Assembly (NCBI RefSeq): GCF_012926615.1
Contig: NZ_JABBNU010000008.1
Coordinates: 62,001 to 126,000, forward strand
From: Marinigracilibium pacificum
Lineage (GTDB): Bacteria > Bacteroidota > Bacteroidia > Cytophagales > Cyclobacteriaceae
Direction of reading: 5' to 3'
Length of the DNA stretch: 64,000 nucleotides
Position 1 is the first letter of the stretch. Each line of letters starts with the position of its first letter. Positions 17,450-27,152 of the stretch are shown here, one piece after another. Under the pieces are notes generated by a model, which did no database searches, was not told the DNA's origin, and saw nothing but the letters and a program-made list of their open reading frames with translations. The position numbers and the translations under genes were made by a program.

Positions 17450-19192
17450 TTACCCATTTAAAGCCGAGATCCATTCCTCAACTTCTTCTTTGGTAGGGTT
17501 TTTAACATCCTTAAGTTTCATTTTTTTACGAGTCCCGCAAACATCATTAAATAATTTATTTGCATTTGCCTCTTTTATTTTATCAAGTGTTGTAAGCCCT
17601 AGATTCTGAAGAATTGGAATAAGGTCTTCCCTCACGCCAATATTTACATAATCTTCTACTGTGGCTACAATAGCTTTCTTTTCCGGCTTCATTTGTGGGA
17701 AAAACAATACATCTTGAATTGAACCAGAGTTTGTCATGATCATTGCCAGACGGTCAATACCAATACCCAAACCTGCTGTTGGAGGCATACCATATTCCAA
17801 AGCTCTCAAAAAGTCCTCATCAAGAACCATTGCTTCATCATCACCTCGCTTACCTAATTCAAGCTGGGCTTCAAATCTTTCTCTTTGGTCTATAGGATCA
17901 TTAAGCTCAGAAAACGCATTACAAATTTCCTTTCCATTACAAATCGCTTCAAATCGCTCAACAAGCCCTTCCTTATCAGCATGCTTCTTAGCCAAAGGAG
18001 ACATTTCAACAGGATAATCAGTAATAAATGTTGGCTGGATTAAATTAGGCTCAACTTTTTCACCAAAGATTTCATCAATAAGTTTTCCTTTCCCCATTGA
18101 ATCATCAACTTCAATACTTAATTCAGTTGCTGTCTTTCGAAGTTCTGCCTCGTCCATAGCTGAAATATCTATACCAGTAAACTCTTCTATAGACTCAAAC
18201 ATGGTATATCTTTTCCAAGGGCGCTGGAAATCAATCGTATTCTTTCCAACCTTGACAGCTGTTGTGCCATGAAGATCAATAGCAGCTTTTTCTACCATCT
18301 CTTCTACAAGATCCATCATCCAGTTATAATCCTTGTAGGCAACATATAGTTCCACCTGCGTAAATTCAGGATTATGGAATCTTGACATTCCTTCATTTCT
18401 GAAGTCTTTGGCAAATTCAAATACACCATCATATCCCCCAACAATCAATCTCTTCAGATATAATTCATTTGCAATTCGCAAATACAAGGTCATATCAAGA
18501 GTATTGTGATGAGTTTTAAATGGTCTGGCAGCAGCCCCACCATAAAGTGGTTGCAGGATAGGCGTTTCAACCTCTAAATACCCTTTATCTGCAAGGAAGC
18601 TCCTGATGCTATTAACCATTCGTGTTCTTTTCACGAAAGTCTCTCTAACTTCAGGGTTTACTATTAAATCAACGTAACGTTGTCTATATCTCGTTTCAGG
18701 ATCAGAGAATGCATCATAGGTTTTCTTATTTCCTTCTTCATCCTCAGTTTCTTTAACTATCGGTAGTGGCTTTAAGCTCTTTGTTAAAAGTTTAAAGTCA
18801 GTAACATGTATTGTTAACTCACCAGTTTGGGTAGTGAAAACATATCCTTTGATTCCAATAATATCTCCGATATCAGTCATTTTCTTGAAGACATCATTAT
18901 AAAGAGATTTATCTTCACCTTCACAGATATCATCTCGACGGAAATATAATTGAACTCTTCCAGTAGAATCCTGCAATTCAGCAAATGAAGCTGATCCCAT
19001 TATTCGCCGACTCATTAATCGACCAGCTATTGAAATATTCTTATAGTCTGTTTTATTCTTTTCGTAATTTTCTTCAATGTCCTTTGCTGAAACATTTACT
19101 TCGAACAATTCTGACGGATAAGGATTTATTCCAGATTTTAATAAAGCTTCTCGCTTTTGCCTGCGTACGATTTCCTGCTCGCTTAATTGCAT
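17450..19192 (-). CDS. lysS: Lysyl-tRNA synthetase, class II
   Basis: LysS attaches lysine to tRNA-Lys. The 580-residue protein has the N-terminal OB-fold (about residues 55-145, with [19 protein letters not shown]) and the class II catalytic domain. Motif 2 is [18 protein letters not shown] and motif 3 is [12 protein letters not shown]. About 76 residues follow the catalytic core (from about 505): this helical tail, with [18 protein letters not shown], is absent from the roughly 505-residue E. coli enzyme but resembles the extended form I recall in other Bacteroidota. It is a single-gene unit ending at a bidirectional terminator. Confidence 0.95.
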   Translation of the reverse strand: MQLSEQEIVRRQKREALLKSGINPYPSELFEVNVSAKDIEENYEKNKTDYKNISIAGRLMSRRIMGSASFAELQDSTGRVQLYFRRDDICEGEDKSLYNDVFKKMTDIGDIIGIKGYVFTTQTGELTIHVTDFKLLTKSLKPLPIVKETEDEEGNKKTYDAFSDPETRYRQRYVDLIVNPEVRETFVKRTRMVNSIRSFLADKGYLEVETPILQPLYGGAAARPFKTHHNTLDMTLYLRIANELYLKRLIVGGYDGVFEFAKDFRNEGMSRFHNPEFTQVELYVAYKDYNWMMDLVEEMVEKAAIDLHGTTAVKVGKNTIDFQRPWKRYTMFESIEEFTGIDISAMDEAELRKTATELSIEVDDSMGKGKLIDEIFGEKVEPNLIQPTFITDYPVEMSPLAKKHADKEGLVERFEAICNGKEICNAFSELNDPIDQRERFEAQLELGKRGDDEAMVLDEDFLRALEYGMPPTAGLGIGIDRLAMIMTNSGSIQDVLFFPQMKPEKKAIVATVEDYVNIGVREDLIPILQNLGLTTLDKIKEANANKLFNDVCGTRKKMKLKDVKNPTKEEVEEWISALNG

Positions 19193-19221
19193 GGATTTTT
19201 ATTTTTTTGTTATTAAAGGTG

Positions 19222-19229
19222 CAAAATTA
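19222..19229 (-). promoter_or_regulatory. Possible lysS promoter
   Basis: The minus strand reads TAATTTTG, a match to TAnnTTTG, 30 bases before the lysS start. The -33 region is not distinct. Confidence 0.45.
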
Positions 19230-19314
19230 ATTAAGATTCAATGAAATTGAAGCCTCATAGATTAATATTTGTCGAAACCAATATTATAATTTAATTTTTC
19301 AGGTCAAAAATCAA

Positions 19315-20286
19315 CTATTTTCGAACTGATAAAGACTTGTCCAGATCAAACTCAACATGAATTACACTATCTAATTCATATGCTTCTTCAGAAAATGCAT
19401 GATATTCCTCACCATCTAATTCAAATGTATAAAGAAAGCTATTTCCCGCAAATACCTTTTCTTTTATTAATGCTGGTTTAGAATTTGATGATTTTTCCAG
19501 CTTGAGAAATGTATCCTCCCACCTTGAACCTTTGTATACCCCGTTCTTATCAGACATCCAGTTAACAGGTCCAAATAATTCAGCCGTGATTTTATATTTA
19601 GGGGAAAGGTATATGTTTTCAGGAGTGCCGCTTTCAATAAAAACACCATCCTTCATCACAATGATTCGATCAGCAAGCCCAAATAATTCTTCAGGATGAT
19701 GCGTGACGATAACAGAAGTGATTTTATTATTTCTGAGATACTCTCTTAGAGCAGTAATTAGCCTTAATTTATTACCTCTGTCTAACTGACTAAAAGGCTC
19801 GTCCATCAAAAGCAATTCGGGAAACTCTGCTATGGCTACAGCCAATGCAAGCCTTTGCCTTTGCCCTCCACTAAGTAATTTGCAGATCTTGGACTCATAA
19901 GGTCTTAGCTGAGTCAAATCAATCAACTCAGCATACCTTTCCTCTATAAATTCCTGATTATAATGTCTAAGAGCAAATTTTAGTCGGCGGGCTACAGTAT
20001 CGTTTGGATCTAGCTTAAAATCCTGTCTCAAATATTTTACTCCGTCAAAGCCTGGAATCAGTAAATCCTCAACAGAAGGCAGTTTTTCTCCCTCCTGATA
20101 AAATTCACCTGAATCAGACTCAATAAAGCCTCCGATAAGTTTTAGAAGTGTAGATTTTCCGGAACCACTAGGGCCAATAACTCCTACAACCTCACCTTCG
20201 TTTAGATCAATTGAAGCTCCCCTTACAGCAGCCAGATTTTCTCCAAAATAAACTTTCGATATGTCTCTGAAGGAATACTGCGACAA
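19315..20286 (-). CDS. Orphan ABC transporter ATP-binding protein
   Basis: This is a complete ABC ATPase: Walker A GPSGSGKST (residues 38-46), Q-loop glutamine 88, signature LSGGQ (138-142), Walker B LLLMDEP (158-164) and the H-loop histidine in VTHH (about 196). About 85 residues follow the ATPase core and resemble a TOBE-like regulatory region, as in PotA- or CysA-type importers. No permease or binding protein is adjacent. It begins two bases after the proline dehydrogenase gene, so the two share a transcript. The substrate cannot be inferred. Confidence 0.88.
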   Translation of the reverse strand: MSQYSFRDISKVYFGENLAAVRGASIDLNEGEVVGVIGPSGSGKSTLLKLIGGFIESDSGEFYQEGEKLPSVEDLLIPGFDGVKYLRQDFKLDPNDTVARRLKFALRHYNQEFIEERYAELIDLTQLRPYESKICKLLSGGQRQRLALAVAIAEFPELLLMDEPFSQLDRGNKLRLITALREYLRNNKITSVIVTHHPEELFGLADRIIVMKDGVFIESGTPENIYLSPKYKITAELFGPVNWMSDKNGVYKGSRWEDTFLKLEKSSNSKPALIKEKVFAGNSFLYTFELDGEEYHAFSEEAYELDSVIHVEFDLDKSLSVRK

Positions 20287-20288
20287 AC

Positions 20289-21461
20289 TTATTTCTTGTT
20301 TCTTCGTTTCATCTCGGTACTTACCAGAGTATATTCCCTACTCGACTGCCCTGCAATTGATGTATTCTCTTCAGCTCTTCGCACTAAATATGGCATCACA
20401 GACTGTACAGGGCCATAAGGCACATATTTCACAACATTAAAGCCACGGTCAGCAAGATTAAATGAAATATTATCACTCATACCATATAGCTGAGCAAAAT
20501 AAAAACGTTCATCATCATGCTTAACGCTATGCTTATCCATTAATTCTGTCAATAATGAATTACTATAAGCATTATGAGAACCACAAATAACTGCAATTCG
20601 CTGTTTATTGTCTGTGCAAAATTTCAATGCGCTGTTAAAATCATCATCTGAAGCCTGCTTTGTAGGTTGAATAGGATCAGGGTAGCCCATCTCTTCAGCT
20701 CTGTCCCTTTCTTTTTCCATGTATGCCCCACGAACAAGCTTAGCACCCAACCAATATTGATGCATAGTAGCATCATGAAATGCATCCTTCAGATTTTTTA
20801 AAGATGCTCTACAATACATTTGATAAGTATTATAAATAATAGCCTTCTCTTTATTGTAAAGAGCCATCATTTCATATGTAAGGTCATCAATCACCTTTTG
20901 GATCCAGGTTTCCTCGGCATCAACAAGGATTCTGACATCATTGTCGTATGCATATTTACAAATCCTGTGAAACCTCTCTTTTAGTTTCTTAAATGCCTCT
21001 TGCTCTTTTGAGGACAATTTCTCTTCAGCCTGAACTTTAGCCAAAAGATCAAAAGCCCCAATACCCGTAACTTTAAAAACTGAAAAAGGAATTTCCTTAG
21101 AACCAGCTGAACGATCTATTGTCTTAAGAATTTCTTTCGTTGTCGCCTCAAACCCTTTCTCGCTCTTTTCTCCTTCTACTGAATAATCAAGAATTGTACC
21201 TACGCCTCTGCTTTTTAAAAGATTTATCGTATGTTCACAATCTTTAATTGACTCACCTCCACAAAATTGTTGAAAAACGTTCCATTTAATGAATGGCTTC
21301 ACAGGAAAGTTTATTTTTATTGCGGATTTCATAAAAAAAGTACCTACTTTTACCAACAGTGGTGAATTCATAGCTTTAAAAATCAGATACGACTTTTTTA
21401 ACTCTGCATCATCTTTATGGCTAAATGCTATTTCAGTATTTTCAAATGACAACTCGTTCAT
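20289..21461 (-). CDS. Proline dehydrogenase
   Basis: This FAD enzyme oxidises proline to pyrroline-5-carboxylate, the first step of proline use as carbon and nitrogen source. The 390-residue protein is the monofunctional form, with the PRODH barrel signatures YFAQLYGMSDNISFNL and the closing VKYVPYGPVQSVMPYLVRRAEENT, which contains the conserved flavin- and substrate-binding arginines. It lacks the aldehyde dehydrogenase half found in PutA. It is divergent from the shikimate group and is followed after two bases by an ABC ATPase, so a role of that ATPase in amino-acid or osmolyte uptake is possible but unproven. Confidence 0.93.
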   Translation of the reverse strand: MNELSFENTEIAFSHKDDAELKKSYLIFKAMNSPLLVKVGTFFMKSAIKINFPVKPFIKWNVFQQFCGGESIKDCEHTINLLKSRGVGTILDYSVEGEKSEKGFEATTKEILKTIDRSAGSKEIPFSVFKVTGIGAFDLLAKVQAEEKLSSKEQEAFKKLKERFHRICKYAYDNDVRILVDAEETWIQKVIDDLTYEMMALYNKEKAIIYNTYQMYCRASLKNLKDAFHDATMHQYWLGAKLVRGAYMEKERDRAEEMGYPDPIQPTKQASDDDFNSALKFCTDNKQRIAVICGSHNAYSNSLLTELMDKHSVKHDDERFYFAQLYGMSDNISFNLADRGFNVVKYVPYGPVQSVMPYLVRRAEENTSIAGQSSREYTLVSTEMKRRNKK

Positions 21462-21486
21462 AGAAACAGTTTATTAAATTTCGATG

Positions 21487-21494
21487 CAAAGATA
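21487..21494 (-). promoter_or_regulatory. Possible proline dehydrogenase promoter
   Basis: The minus strand reads TATCTTTG, a perfect TAnnTTTG box, 26 bases before the proline dehydrogenase start. The same box precedes rplC and rpsH in this window. Confidence 0.55.
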
Positions 21495-21558
21495 AAACCT
21501 GAAGTTCTTAAAAAGTGTTTATTATGTAGTAAAATTCACCAAAAATTTAATTTGATAG

Positions 21559-22647
21559 ATGAATATCAAGCCAATTGACACATGGAGTAGTGAAATCCCT
21601 AGGCCTTTAATCATTTCCGGGCCTTGTAGTGCTGAGACTGAAGAGCAACTACTTGACACCTGTAAAAGGATTAAAGATATAGGCATAAACATTATGAGAG
21701 CCGGAGTCTGGAAACCCAGGACCAGGCCTAACTCTTTTGAAGGGATTGGAACTGAAGCTCTCCAATGGATACAAAATGTGAAAAAGGAGCTTGATGTAGA
21801 ATTTGCCATAGAAGTCGCTAACCCTCAGCATGTAGATGAGGCATTGAAGCATGGGATCGATATTTTATGGATTGGTGCAAGGTCTACAGTAAACCCATTC
21901 ACAGTTCAGGATATAGCCGATTCTCTTAAAGGGGTTGATATTCCGGTACTAATTAAAAACCCAATCAACCCTGACCTTGCCTTGTGGCAGGGAGCTATAG
22001 AGCGCGTGTTTGGAGCTGGAATTAACCGGATTGGAGCCATACACCGGGGGTTCTCAAGTTTTCAAAAAACGAAATTCAGAAATGAGCCCATGTGGCAATT
22101 ACCTATCGAACTAAAAAGATTGATGCCAGGCATTCCAATTATTGGGGACCCAAGTCATATTGCAGGCGACCGAGAAATGATCTATGACTTGTCTCAAAAA
22201 ATGCTCGATCTTGGTTACGACGGTTTAATGATTGAAACTCACCGCGACCCGGTAAATGCTTGGAGCGATGCAAAACAGCAGGTATCTCCTTATATGCTAA
22301 AAGAGATTGTCAAAGACCTGAACGCAAGAATCTCTAACACTGATGACGAATTATTCACCAACAGACTAGAGGATATAAGGTCTCGAATTGATCAGGCTGA
22401 TAGAGAACTTTTGGAAGTAATTGCTACCCGCATGAAATTAGTTGAACAAATAGGTGAATATAAAAAGGATAATAATGTAGCTATTTTCCAGGTTCAAAGG
22501 TGGGATGAAGTTTACAACACAAGAGAAGAATGGGGGAGAGCTTTGGGAATGGATTCTGAATTTGTTAATAAATTAATTTCACTGCTCCATGATGAATCCA
22601 TCAAAACTCAAACTCAAATAATGAATAAGAATCATAAAAAAGCATGA
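21559..22647 (+). CDS. DAHP synthase fused to chorismate mutase
   Basis: The N-terminal part (about residues 1-260) is a type I-beta DAHP synthase, which joins phosphoenolpyruvate and erythrose-4-phosphate to open the shikimate pathway. LIISGPCSAET, the AGVWKPRTRP segment and GDPSHIAGDR are diagnostic. The C-terminal part (about 270-345, RLEDIRSRIDQADRELLEVIATRM) is an AroQ-type chorismate mutase, which converts chorismate to prephenate. The fusion is typical of Bacteroidota and lets prephenate or chorismate control entry into the pathway. Its last four bases overlap the aroB start, so translation is coupled. Confidence 0.94.
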   Translation: MNIKPIDTWSSEIPRPLIISGPCSAETEEQLLDTCKRIKDIGINIMRAGVWKPRTRPNSFEGIGTEALQWIQNVKKELDVEFAIEVANPQHVDEALKHGIDILWIGARSTVNPFTVQDIADSLKGVDIPVLIKNPINPDLALWQGAIERVFGAGINRIGAIHRGFSSFQKTKFRNEPMWQLPIELKRLMPGIPIIGDPSHIAGDREMIYDLSQKMLDLGYDGLMIETHRDPVNAWSDAKQQVSPYMLKEIVKDLNARISNTDDELFTNRLEDIRSRIDQADRELLEVIATRMKLVEQIGEYKKDNNVAIFQVQRWDEVYNTREEWGRALGMDSEFVNKLISLLHDESIKTQTQIMNKNHKKA

Positions 22648-23720
22648 TACCAAACTATATTTTATTTGAAGCAGATATAACTAATATCATAGATAACTTT
22701 ATTTCAAATAATAAGGTATCAAAAGTATTTATTCTGGTTGATGAAAATACTGAAAAACATTGCTTGCCATTATTAAAACTGAATACACCATATCAATTAA
22801 TACAAATTAAATCAGGAGAATCAAATAAGACTCTTGACACTTGTGTTACTATTTGGGATAGTCTTACCAAAGCAAATGCAGATAGAAAGGCCTTATTACT
22901 AAACCTTGGAGGTGGTGTTATTGGAGATATGGGTGGATTTTGTGCATCTACTTATAAAAGAGGAATAAAATTCATGAATATCCCTACTACATTACTTTCG
23001 CAAGTTGATGCCTCTATTGGTGGAAAGCTGGGAATTGACTTCAAGGGATTAAAAAATCATATCGGCCTATTCCAGAATCCTGATATGGTAATAATTAACA
23101 ACCAGTTTCTTGACACACTCCCTGAAAGACAATTGCTTTCAGGTTTTGCCGAAGTTGTCAAACATGCTTTAATTTCAAATCGTGAATGGTGGGAAATGCT
23201 AAAAAACACAAACCCTCATAACATTGATAACTGGAATGAGATCACTCGCACCGCTGTGGGAATTAAAGGCGAAGTAGTAAATGCAGATCCGACTGAAAAA
23301 GGATTAAGAAAAATCTTAAACTTCGGACATACCATCGGGCATGCAATTGAAAGCTGGTTTCTTGAAAAACATGGTGATGACTCATGCTTACATGGCGAAG
23401 CCATTGCTGCAGGCATGATTGCTGAAGCATTTTTGAGTATAAAGCATACTAATCTTTCGGAAAACGAATTTGAGGAAATCAATGATTATATATTGAGTCA
23501 CTTTCCTTTAATATCAATTCCCGAAGATGCTGTAGATGAAATTGCGAAGAACTGTCTTCACGATAAAAAGAATAATTCAGACAAGATCAGTTTTGTGCTT
23601 TTACACGGCATAGGTAAAAGCACATATGATCATGAGATTGAATTAAATGAAATTAAAATAGCAATTGAGAAGTATATGCAAATTACAACTCTTTATTCTG
23701 ATCAGACACCTAAAAGTTGA
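22644..23720 (+). CDS. aroB: 3-dehydroquinate synthase
   Basis: AroB cyclises DAHP to 3-dehydroquinate, the second shikimate step, using NAD and a divalent metal. The 358-residue protein shows the NAD-binding LLNLGGGVIGDMGGF, the active-site IPTTLLSQVDASIGGKLGID, and the metal ligands in FAEVVKHAL and LNFGHTIGHAIE, with a further histidine in CLHGEAIAAGM. It begins in a four-base overlap with the DAHP synthase gene. Its last 19 bases overlap the convergent YtxH-like gene. Confidence 0.95.
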   Translation: MIPNYILFEADITNIIDNFISNNKVSKVFILVDENTEKHCLPLLKLNTPYQLIQIKSGESNKTLDTCVTIWDSLTKANADRKALLLNLGGGVIGDMGGFCASTYKRGIKFMNIPTTLLSQVDASIGGKLGIDFKGLKNHIGLFQNPDMVIINNQFLDTLPERQLLSGFAEVVKHALISNREWWEMLKNTNPHNIDNWNEITRTAVGIKGEVVNADPTEKGLRKILNFGHTIGHAIESWFLEKHGDDSCLHGEAIAAGMIAEAFLSIKHTNLSENEFEEINDYILSHFPLISIPEDAVDEIAKNCLHDKKNNSDKISFVLLHGIGKSTYDHEIELNEIKIAIEKYMQITTLYSDQTPKS

Positions 23721-23935
23721 TTGTCTGACGGATCGTTTGATTCTGCATATCTTCGCTCGTCAGTTGGTTTATTTCCAGTTAAAGCATTTAAATTATTTCT
23801 AATATTTTTTGCTTTAAAAAGTAGTGATCGTCTTGTGTCGTCACCTTTTCCTGGGGCTAATAAAAATCCAATGGTTGTGCCGATTGCAGCACCAGCCATT
23901 AATGTGAAAAATTTTCCGGTAACAGATGTTTTCAT
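23702..23935 (-). CDS. Small YtxH-domain membrane protein
   Basis: The 77-residue protein has the YtxH pattern: a Gly/Ala-rich membrane helix FFTLMAGAAIGTTIGFLLAP (about residues 9-28), then a basic turn GKGDDTRR and a charged helix. YtxH proteins are small membrane proteins of unclear function, often stress-related. The gene lies on the opposite strand between aroB and aroA, and its 3' end overlaps aroB by 19 bases. The plus-strand frame over the same bases is its complement and not a gene. Confidence 0.75.
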   Translation of the reverse strand: MKTSVTGKFFTLMAGAAIGTTIGFLLAPGKGDDTRRSLLFKAKNIRNNLNALTGNKPTDERRYAESNDPSDNQLLGV

Positions 23936-24035
23936 AGGCTTATTATTTTAAATGAAATTTCAGTTTCTATAATAATATAACGAAAACCGTGCCGAAATTG
24001 TTGAAATTAACGAATTAATTAACAATAACTTAATC

Positions 24036-25253
24036 ATGTCCAGTCTCAAGATAGAGAAAAAGAAAAACATTGATAATGTTGAAATAACTCCTGTTGCAAG
24101 TAAGAGTGAAAGCAACAGAGCTTTAATAATAGAATCACTTGCCGGAACAACAAATACTATATTAAACCTTTCGGAAGCAAGAGACACCCAAACAATGAAC
24201 AAGTTGTTAAATACTCAGGAAGACACTCTCGACGTAATTGATGCCGGAACGACAATGAGGTTTTTAACAGCTTTTATGTCTATTAAAGACAAAGCCTCAA
24301 TTATGACGGGTACCCCAAGAATGTGCCAAAGACCAATCGGCATTCTGGTTGAGGCTTTGAGATCAATTGGAGCAGACATTAAGTATGTTGGTGAAGAAGG
24401 ATACCCTCCTTTAAAAATTAATGCATTCAAAGGCCAAGCTTCTGATGAAATTTCAATAAAAGGTGATATAAGCTCTCAATATATATCAGCATTATTAATG
24501 ATAGCCCCAGTGTTACCAAATGGTTTAAAAATCACTATCAAAGGTAAACTAGGAAGCAAACCTTATGTTGATATGACTCTTGGATTAATGGAAGTATATG
24601 GAGTAAAAGCTGACTGGACAGACAATATTATCACTATCCCTCATCAGAATTATAAACCAAATCAATACACCATAGAAAGTGACTGGTCTGGTGCCAGTTA
24701 TTGGTTCAGCCTTGTTTCACTTGCTGATAGTGCTCAAATCAAGCTAAAAGGACTTCGAAAGAACAGCTTTCAGGGTGATCATGTAATTACGTCTATAATG
24801 AAAAGCCTGGGTGTAAAATCAGAATTTACGGAAGATGGCATAACACTCACAAAATGCGATCATGATGATGTCATACATATTGATTTCACTCATTGTCCGG
24901 ATCTTGCACAAACAGTCGCTGTAGTCTGTGCTGCAAAAAAGATTCAGTGTCATCTTAAAGGATTAGAAAGTTTAAGAATAAAAGAAACTGATAGAATTCA
25001 AGCACTTCAAAACGAACTGGCTAAAATTGGAGCTACACTTGAAGAAAAAAATGGAGAATGGCTATTGACACCATCCAATGATGACTTACCGGATTTGATA
25101 AAAGTAGAAACCTATGATGATCATAGAATGGCTATGGCATTTGCACCTCTAGCTACTAAAATGAATGTAGAAATTGCTGACGGTGACGTAGTAGCAAAAT
25201 CATACCCAACATTCTGGGATCACATGAAACAAGCTGGTTTTACTATAAGCTAA
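24036..25253 (+). CDS. aroA: 3-phosphoshikimate 1-carboxyvinyltransferase (EPSP synthase)
   Basis: AroA adds the enolpyruvyl group of phosphoenolpyruvate to shikimate-3-phosphate. The 405-residue protein has ASKSESNRALII near the N-terminus, DAGTTMRFLTA in place of the usual NAGTAMRPL loop, the substrate region SDWSGASYW, and the C-terminal ESLRIKETDRI and YDDHRMAMAFAP. It follows aroB across the small convergent YtxH gene, so it probably has its own promoter, though none is clear. Its stop abuts the convergent BtuF-like gene with no gap. Confidence 0.93.
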   Translation: MSSLKIEKKKNIDNVEITPVASKSESNRALIIESLAGTTNTILNLSEARDTQTMNKLLNTQEDTLDVIDAGTTMRFLTAFMSIKDKASIMTGTPRMCQRPIGILVEALRSIGADIKYVGEEGYPPLKINAFKGQASDEISIKGDISSQYISALLMIAPVLPNGLKITIKGKLGSKPYVDMTLGLMEVYGVKADWTDNIITIPHQNYKPNQYTIESDWSGASYWFSLVSLADSAQIKLKGLRKNSFQGDHVITSIMKSLGVKSEFTEDGITLTKCDHDDVIHIDFTHCPDLAQTVAVVCAAKKIQCHLKGLESLRIKETDRIQALQNELAKIGATLEEKNGEWLLTPSNDDLPDLIKVETYDDHRMAMAFAPLATKMNVEIADGDVVAKSYPTFWDHMKQAGFTIS

Positions 25254-26039
25254 TTATGAATTTAATGTCCTGAAGTAGTCGAATGCACCAAGCATTCGGC
25301 TGCCGTACCAGGAAAAATATTCTCCATCAACGATTCTGATTTTAGAATCAGGAAACATAGAAGCTATTTCTGAAAAATGCTTCTCTTTGAATGGATAGGG
25401 CTCACTACTTAGTAAAATTTCATCGGGTGTCAATCGTTTTAATGACTCATCTAATATCGGATACCTTGTGTGAGGACATAGATTTTTATACCCGGCATTA
25501 CCCAGCATCTCCGTAATAAAAGTATCCTTACCTGCAATCATCCATGGATCCTTCCAGATAAAATATAAACAGCTACGCTTTTCACTATTAAGACTTACAG
25601 ACTTGTTTCTGATTTGATTAACAATTTTATTAGCTTGTACTGACCTAAAGGTAAGCTCACCAATGTCCTTTATCATTCTTAACGCATCATCAATGGTCTG
25701 TATATCACTGACATAAACCGGAAACTTTTTTTCGAGTTCAATGATATCAGACTCGTTATTCTCTTCCTTGTTTGCAATGATAAGATCCGGGTTTAAACTT
25801 TGGATTTTATCCAGCTTTGGATTTTTTGTTCCTCCAATAATTACCTTTTCCTTTCTCCAAGAGGCAGGATGTACACAAAATTTTGTTATCCCAATAACTT
25901 CATCTTCTAGATCTAGATCAGACAACAATTCCGTGAGAGATGGAACCAAAGAAACAATACGAACAGGGAAAGATGGTAACACCACATCCCTGTTCATCAT
26001 ATCTTTTACTATTATATTATTTGATGTATCTGAAGTCAT
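25254..26039 (-). CDS. BtuF-like helical-backbone metal receptor without signal peptide
   Basis: The protein has two Rossmann-like lobes of the class III binding-protein family: RIVSLVPSLTELLSDLDL and GITKFCVHPASW in the first, and later SLNPDLIIANKEEN. This family binds corrinoids, haem or iron chelates for ABC import. Neither possible start gives a signal peptide, so the protein as encoded would stay in the cytoplasm. I prefer ATG at 26039 (MTSDTSNN); ATG at 26069 overlaps the upstream peptidase gene more. The 5' end overlaps that gene by 23 bases, implying coupling. No permease or ATPase is adjacent. Confidence 0.8.
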   Translation of the reverse strand: MTSDTSNNIIVKDMMNRDVVLPSFPVRIVSLVPSLTELLSDLDLEDEVIGITKFCVHPASWRKEKVIIGGTKNPKLDKIQSLNPDLIIANKEENNESDIIELEKKFPVYVSDIQTIDDALRMIKDIGELTFRSVQANKIVNQIRNKSVSLNSEKRSCLYFIWKDPWMIAGKDTFITEMLGNAGYKNLCPHTRYPILDESLKRLTPDEILLSSEPYPFKEKHFSEIASMFPDSKIRIVDGEYFSWYGSRMLGAFDYFRTLNS

Positions 26040-27087
26040 GGCCTGCTTCCAGCTGAAGAACGAATTCATACATTAGGCGAATCACATTTTCAACGTCATC
26101 TTTATGAGCCATTTCAACAGTTGTATGCATATATTTTAAAGGCAACGAGATTAAAGATGAAGCAACACCCTCATTACTATACGCAAAAGAATCAGTATCA
26201 GTACCTGTTGAACGACTTGCTGCTAACCTTTGAAAAGGAATCTTACTCTTTTGAGCTGTATCAACTACCATTTTCAAAAGATTATTTTGTACTGCAGGAC
26301 CGTAAGTAATAACTGGCCCTCTGCCACATTTAAAATCACCCTGCTCCTTCTTATTATACATTGGTGAATGAGTATCGTGGCATACATCAGTAATAATTGC
26401 TACATCAGGCTTTAGTCGTTGAGCAATCATTTGAGCTCCTCTCAGACCAATTTCTTCCTGTACTGCATTAACAACATAAAGGGTAAAAGGAAGTTCAACT
26501 TTGTTTTCTTTTAACCTTCGGGCTACCTCTGCAATCATAAACCCACCAATGCGATTATCAAGCGCTCTACCTGTATAATATCTGTCATTAAGTACAGTAA
26601 AATTATCATCAAATGTAATTACACAGCCAACATGAACACCAAGTTTCTCTACTTCTTCTTTGGAATCTGCTCCAATGTCGATACAAATATTTTTCATTGA
26701 AGGAGTTTCTTCCTTGTCTTGCTGCCTGATATGGATAGCTGGCCATCCAAACACCCCTTTTACAACTCCTTTTTCAGTATGGATATTGACTTTTTTCGAA
26801 GGAGCAATTTGATGATCAGAACCACCATTCCTTCTTACATATATATACCCTTCATCAGTTATATAATGCACAAACCAGCTAATCTCATCTGCATGTGCTT
26901 CTATAACTACTTTATACTCTTTCCCTGGATTTATTACCCCAACAGCTGTACCATAAACATCAGTGATATATTCATCGATATATGGCTTCAGATAGTCGAG
27001 CCAGATTTGCTGTCCCGGAGTTTCAAAACCGGTAGGCGATGCATTATCTAAATATTCTTTTAAGAACTTAAAACTTTTATCATCCAT
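26017..27087 (-). CDS. M42-family metal-dependent aminopeptidase
   Basis: The 356-residue protein has the binuclear metal site of the M42 peptidases: VVIEAHADE, GRALDNRIGGF, the QEEIG catalytic glutamate in NAVQEEIGLRGA, and ITDVCHDTHSP near the last ligands. These cytoplasmic enzymes form large tetrahedral complexes that trim short peptides. Some members were named endoglucanases, but the peptidase role is better supported. It has no signal peptide. The stop overlaps the start of the BtuF-like gene. A terminator hairpin stands between this gene and the upstream carboxylase gene. Confidence 0.9.
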   Translation of the reverse strand: MDDKSFKFLKEYLDNASPTGFETPGQQIWLDYLKPYIDEYITDVYGTAVGVINPGKEYKVVIEAHADEISWFVHYITDEGYIYVRRNGGSDHQIAPSKKVNIHTEKGVVKGVFGWPAIHIRQQDKEETPSMKNICIDIGADSKEEVEKLGVHVGCVITFDDNFTVLNDRYYTGRALDNRIGGFMIAEVARRLKENKVELPFTLYVVNAVQEEIGLRGAQMIAQRLKPDVAIITDVCHDTHSPMYNKKEQGDFKCGRGPVITYGPAVQNNLLKMVVDTAQKSKIPFQRLAASRSTGTDTDSFAYSNEGVASSLISLPLKYMHTTVEMAHKDDVENVIRLMYEFVLQLEAGHDFRYIK

Positions 27088-27109
27088 ATTTTCTCTGATT
27101 TATGAAAAA

Positions 27110-27131
27110 GGCAACCTGTAAACAGGTTGCC
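27110..27131 (-). terminator. Terminator after the pccB-type gene
   Basis: GGCAACCTGT and ACAGGTTGCC form a ten-base stem with a two-base spacer. On the minus strand it is followed by TTTTTCAT, so it stops transcripts from the upstream carboxylase gene before the M42 gene. Confidence 0.85.
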
Positions 27132-27152
27132 ATATAAAGATATCTTGAATAA

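Noticed and set aside
23721-23951. Plus-strand frame between aroB and aroA
   Set aside because: The minus strand encodes a convincing YtxH-type protein over the same bases.
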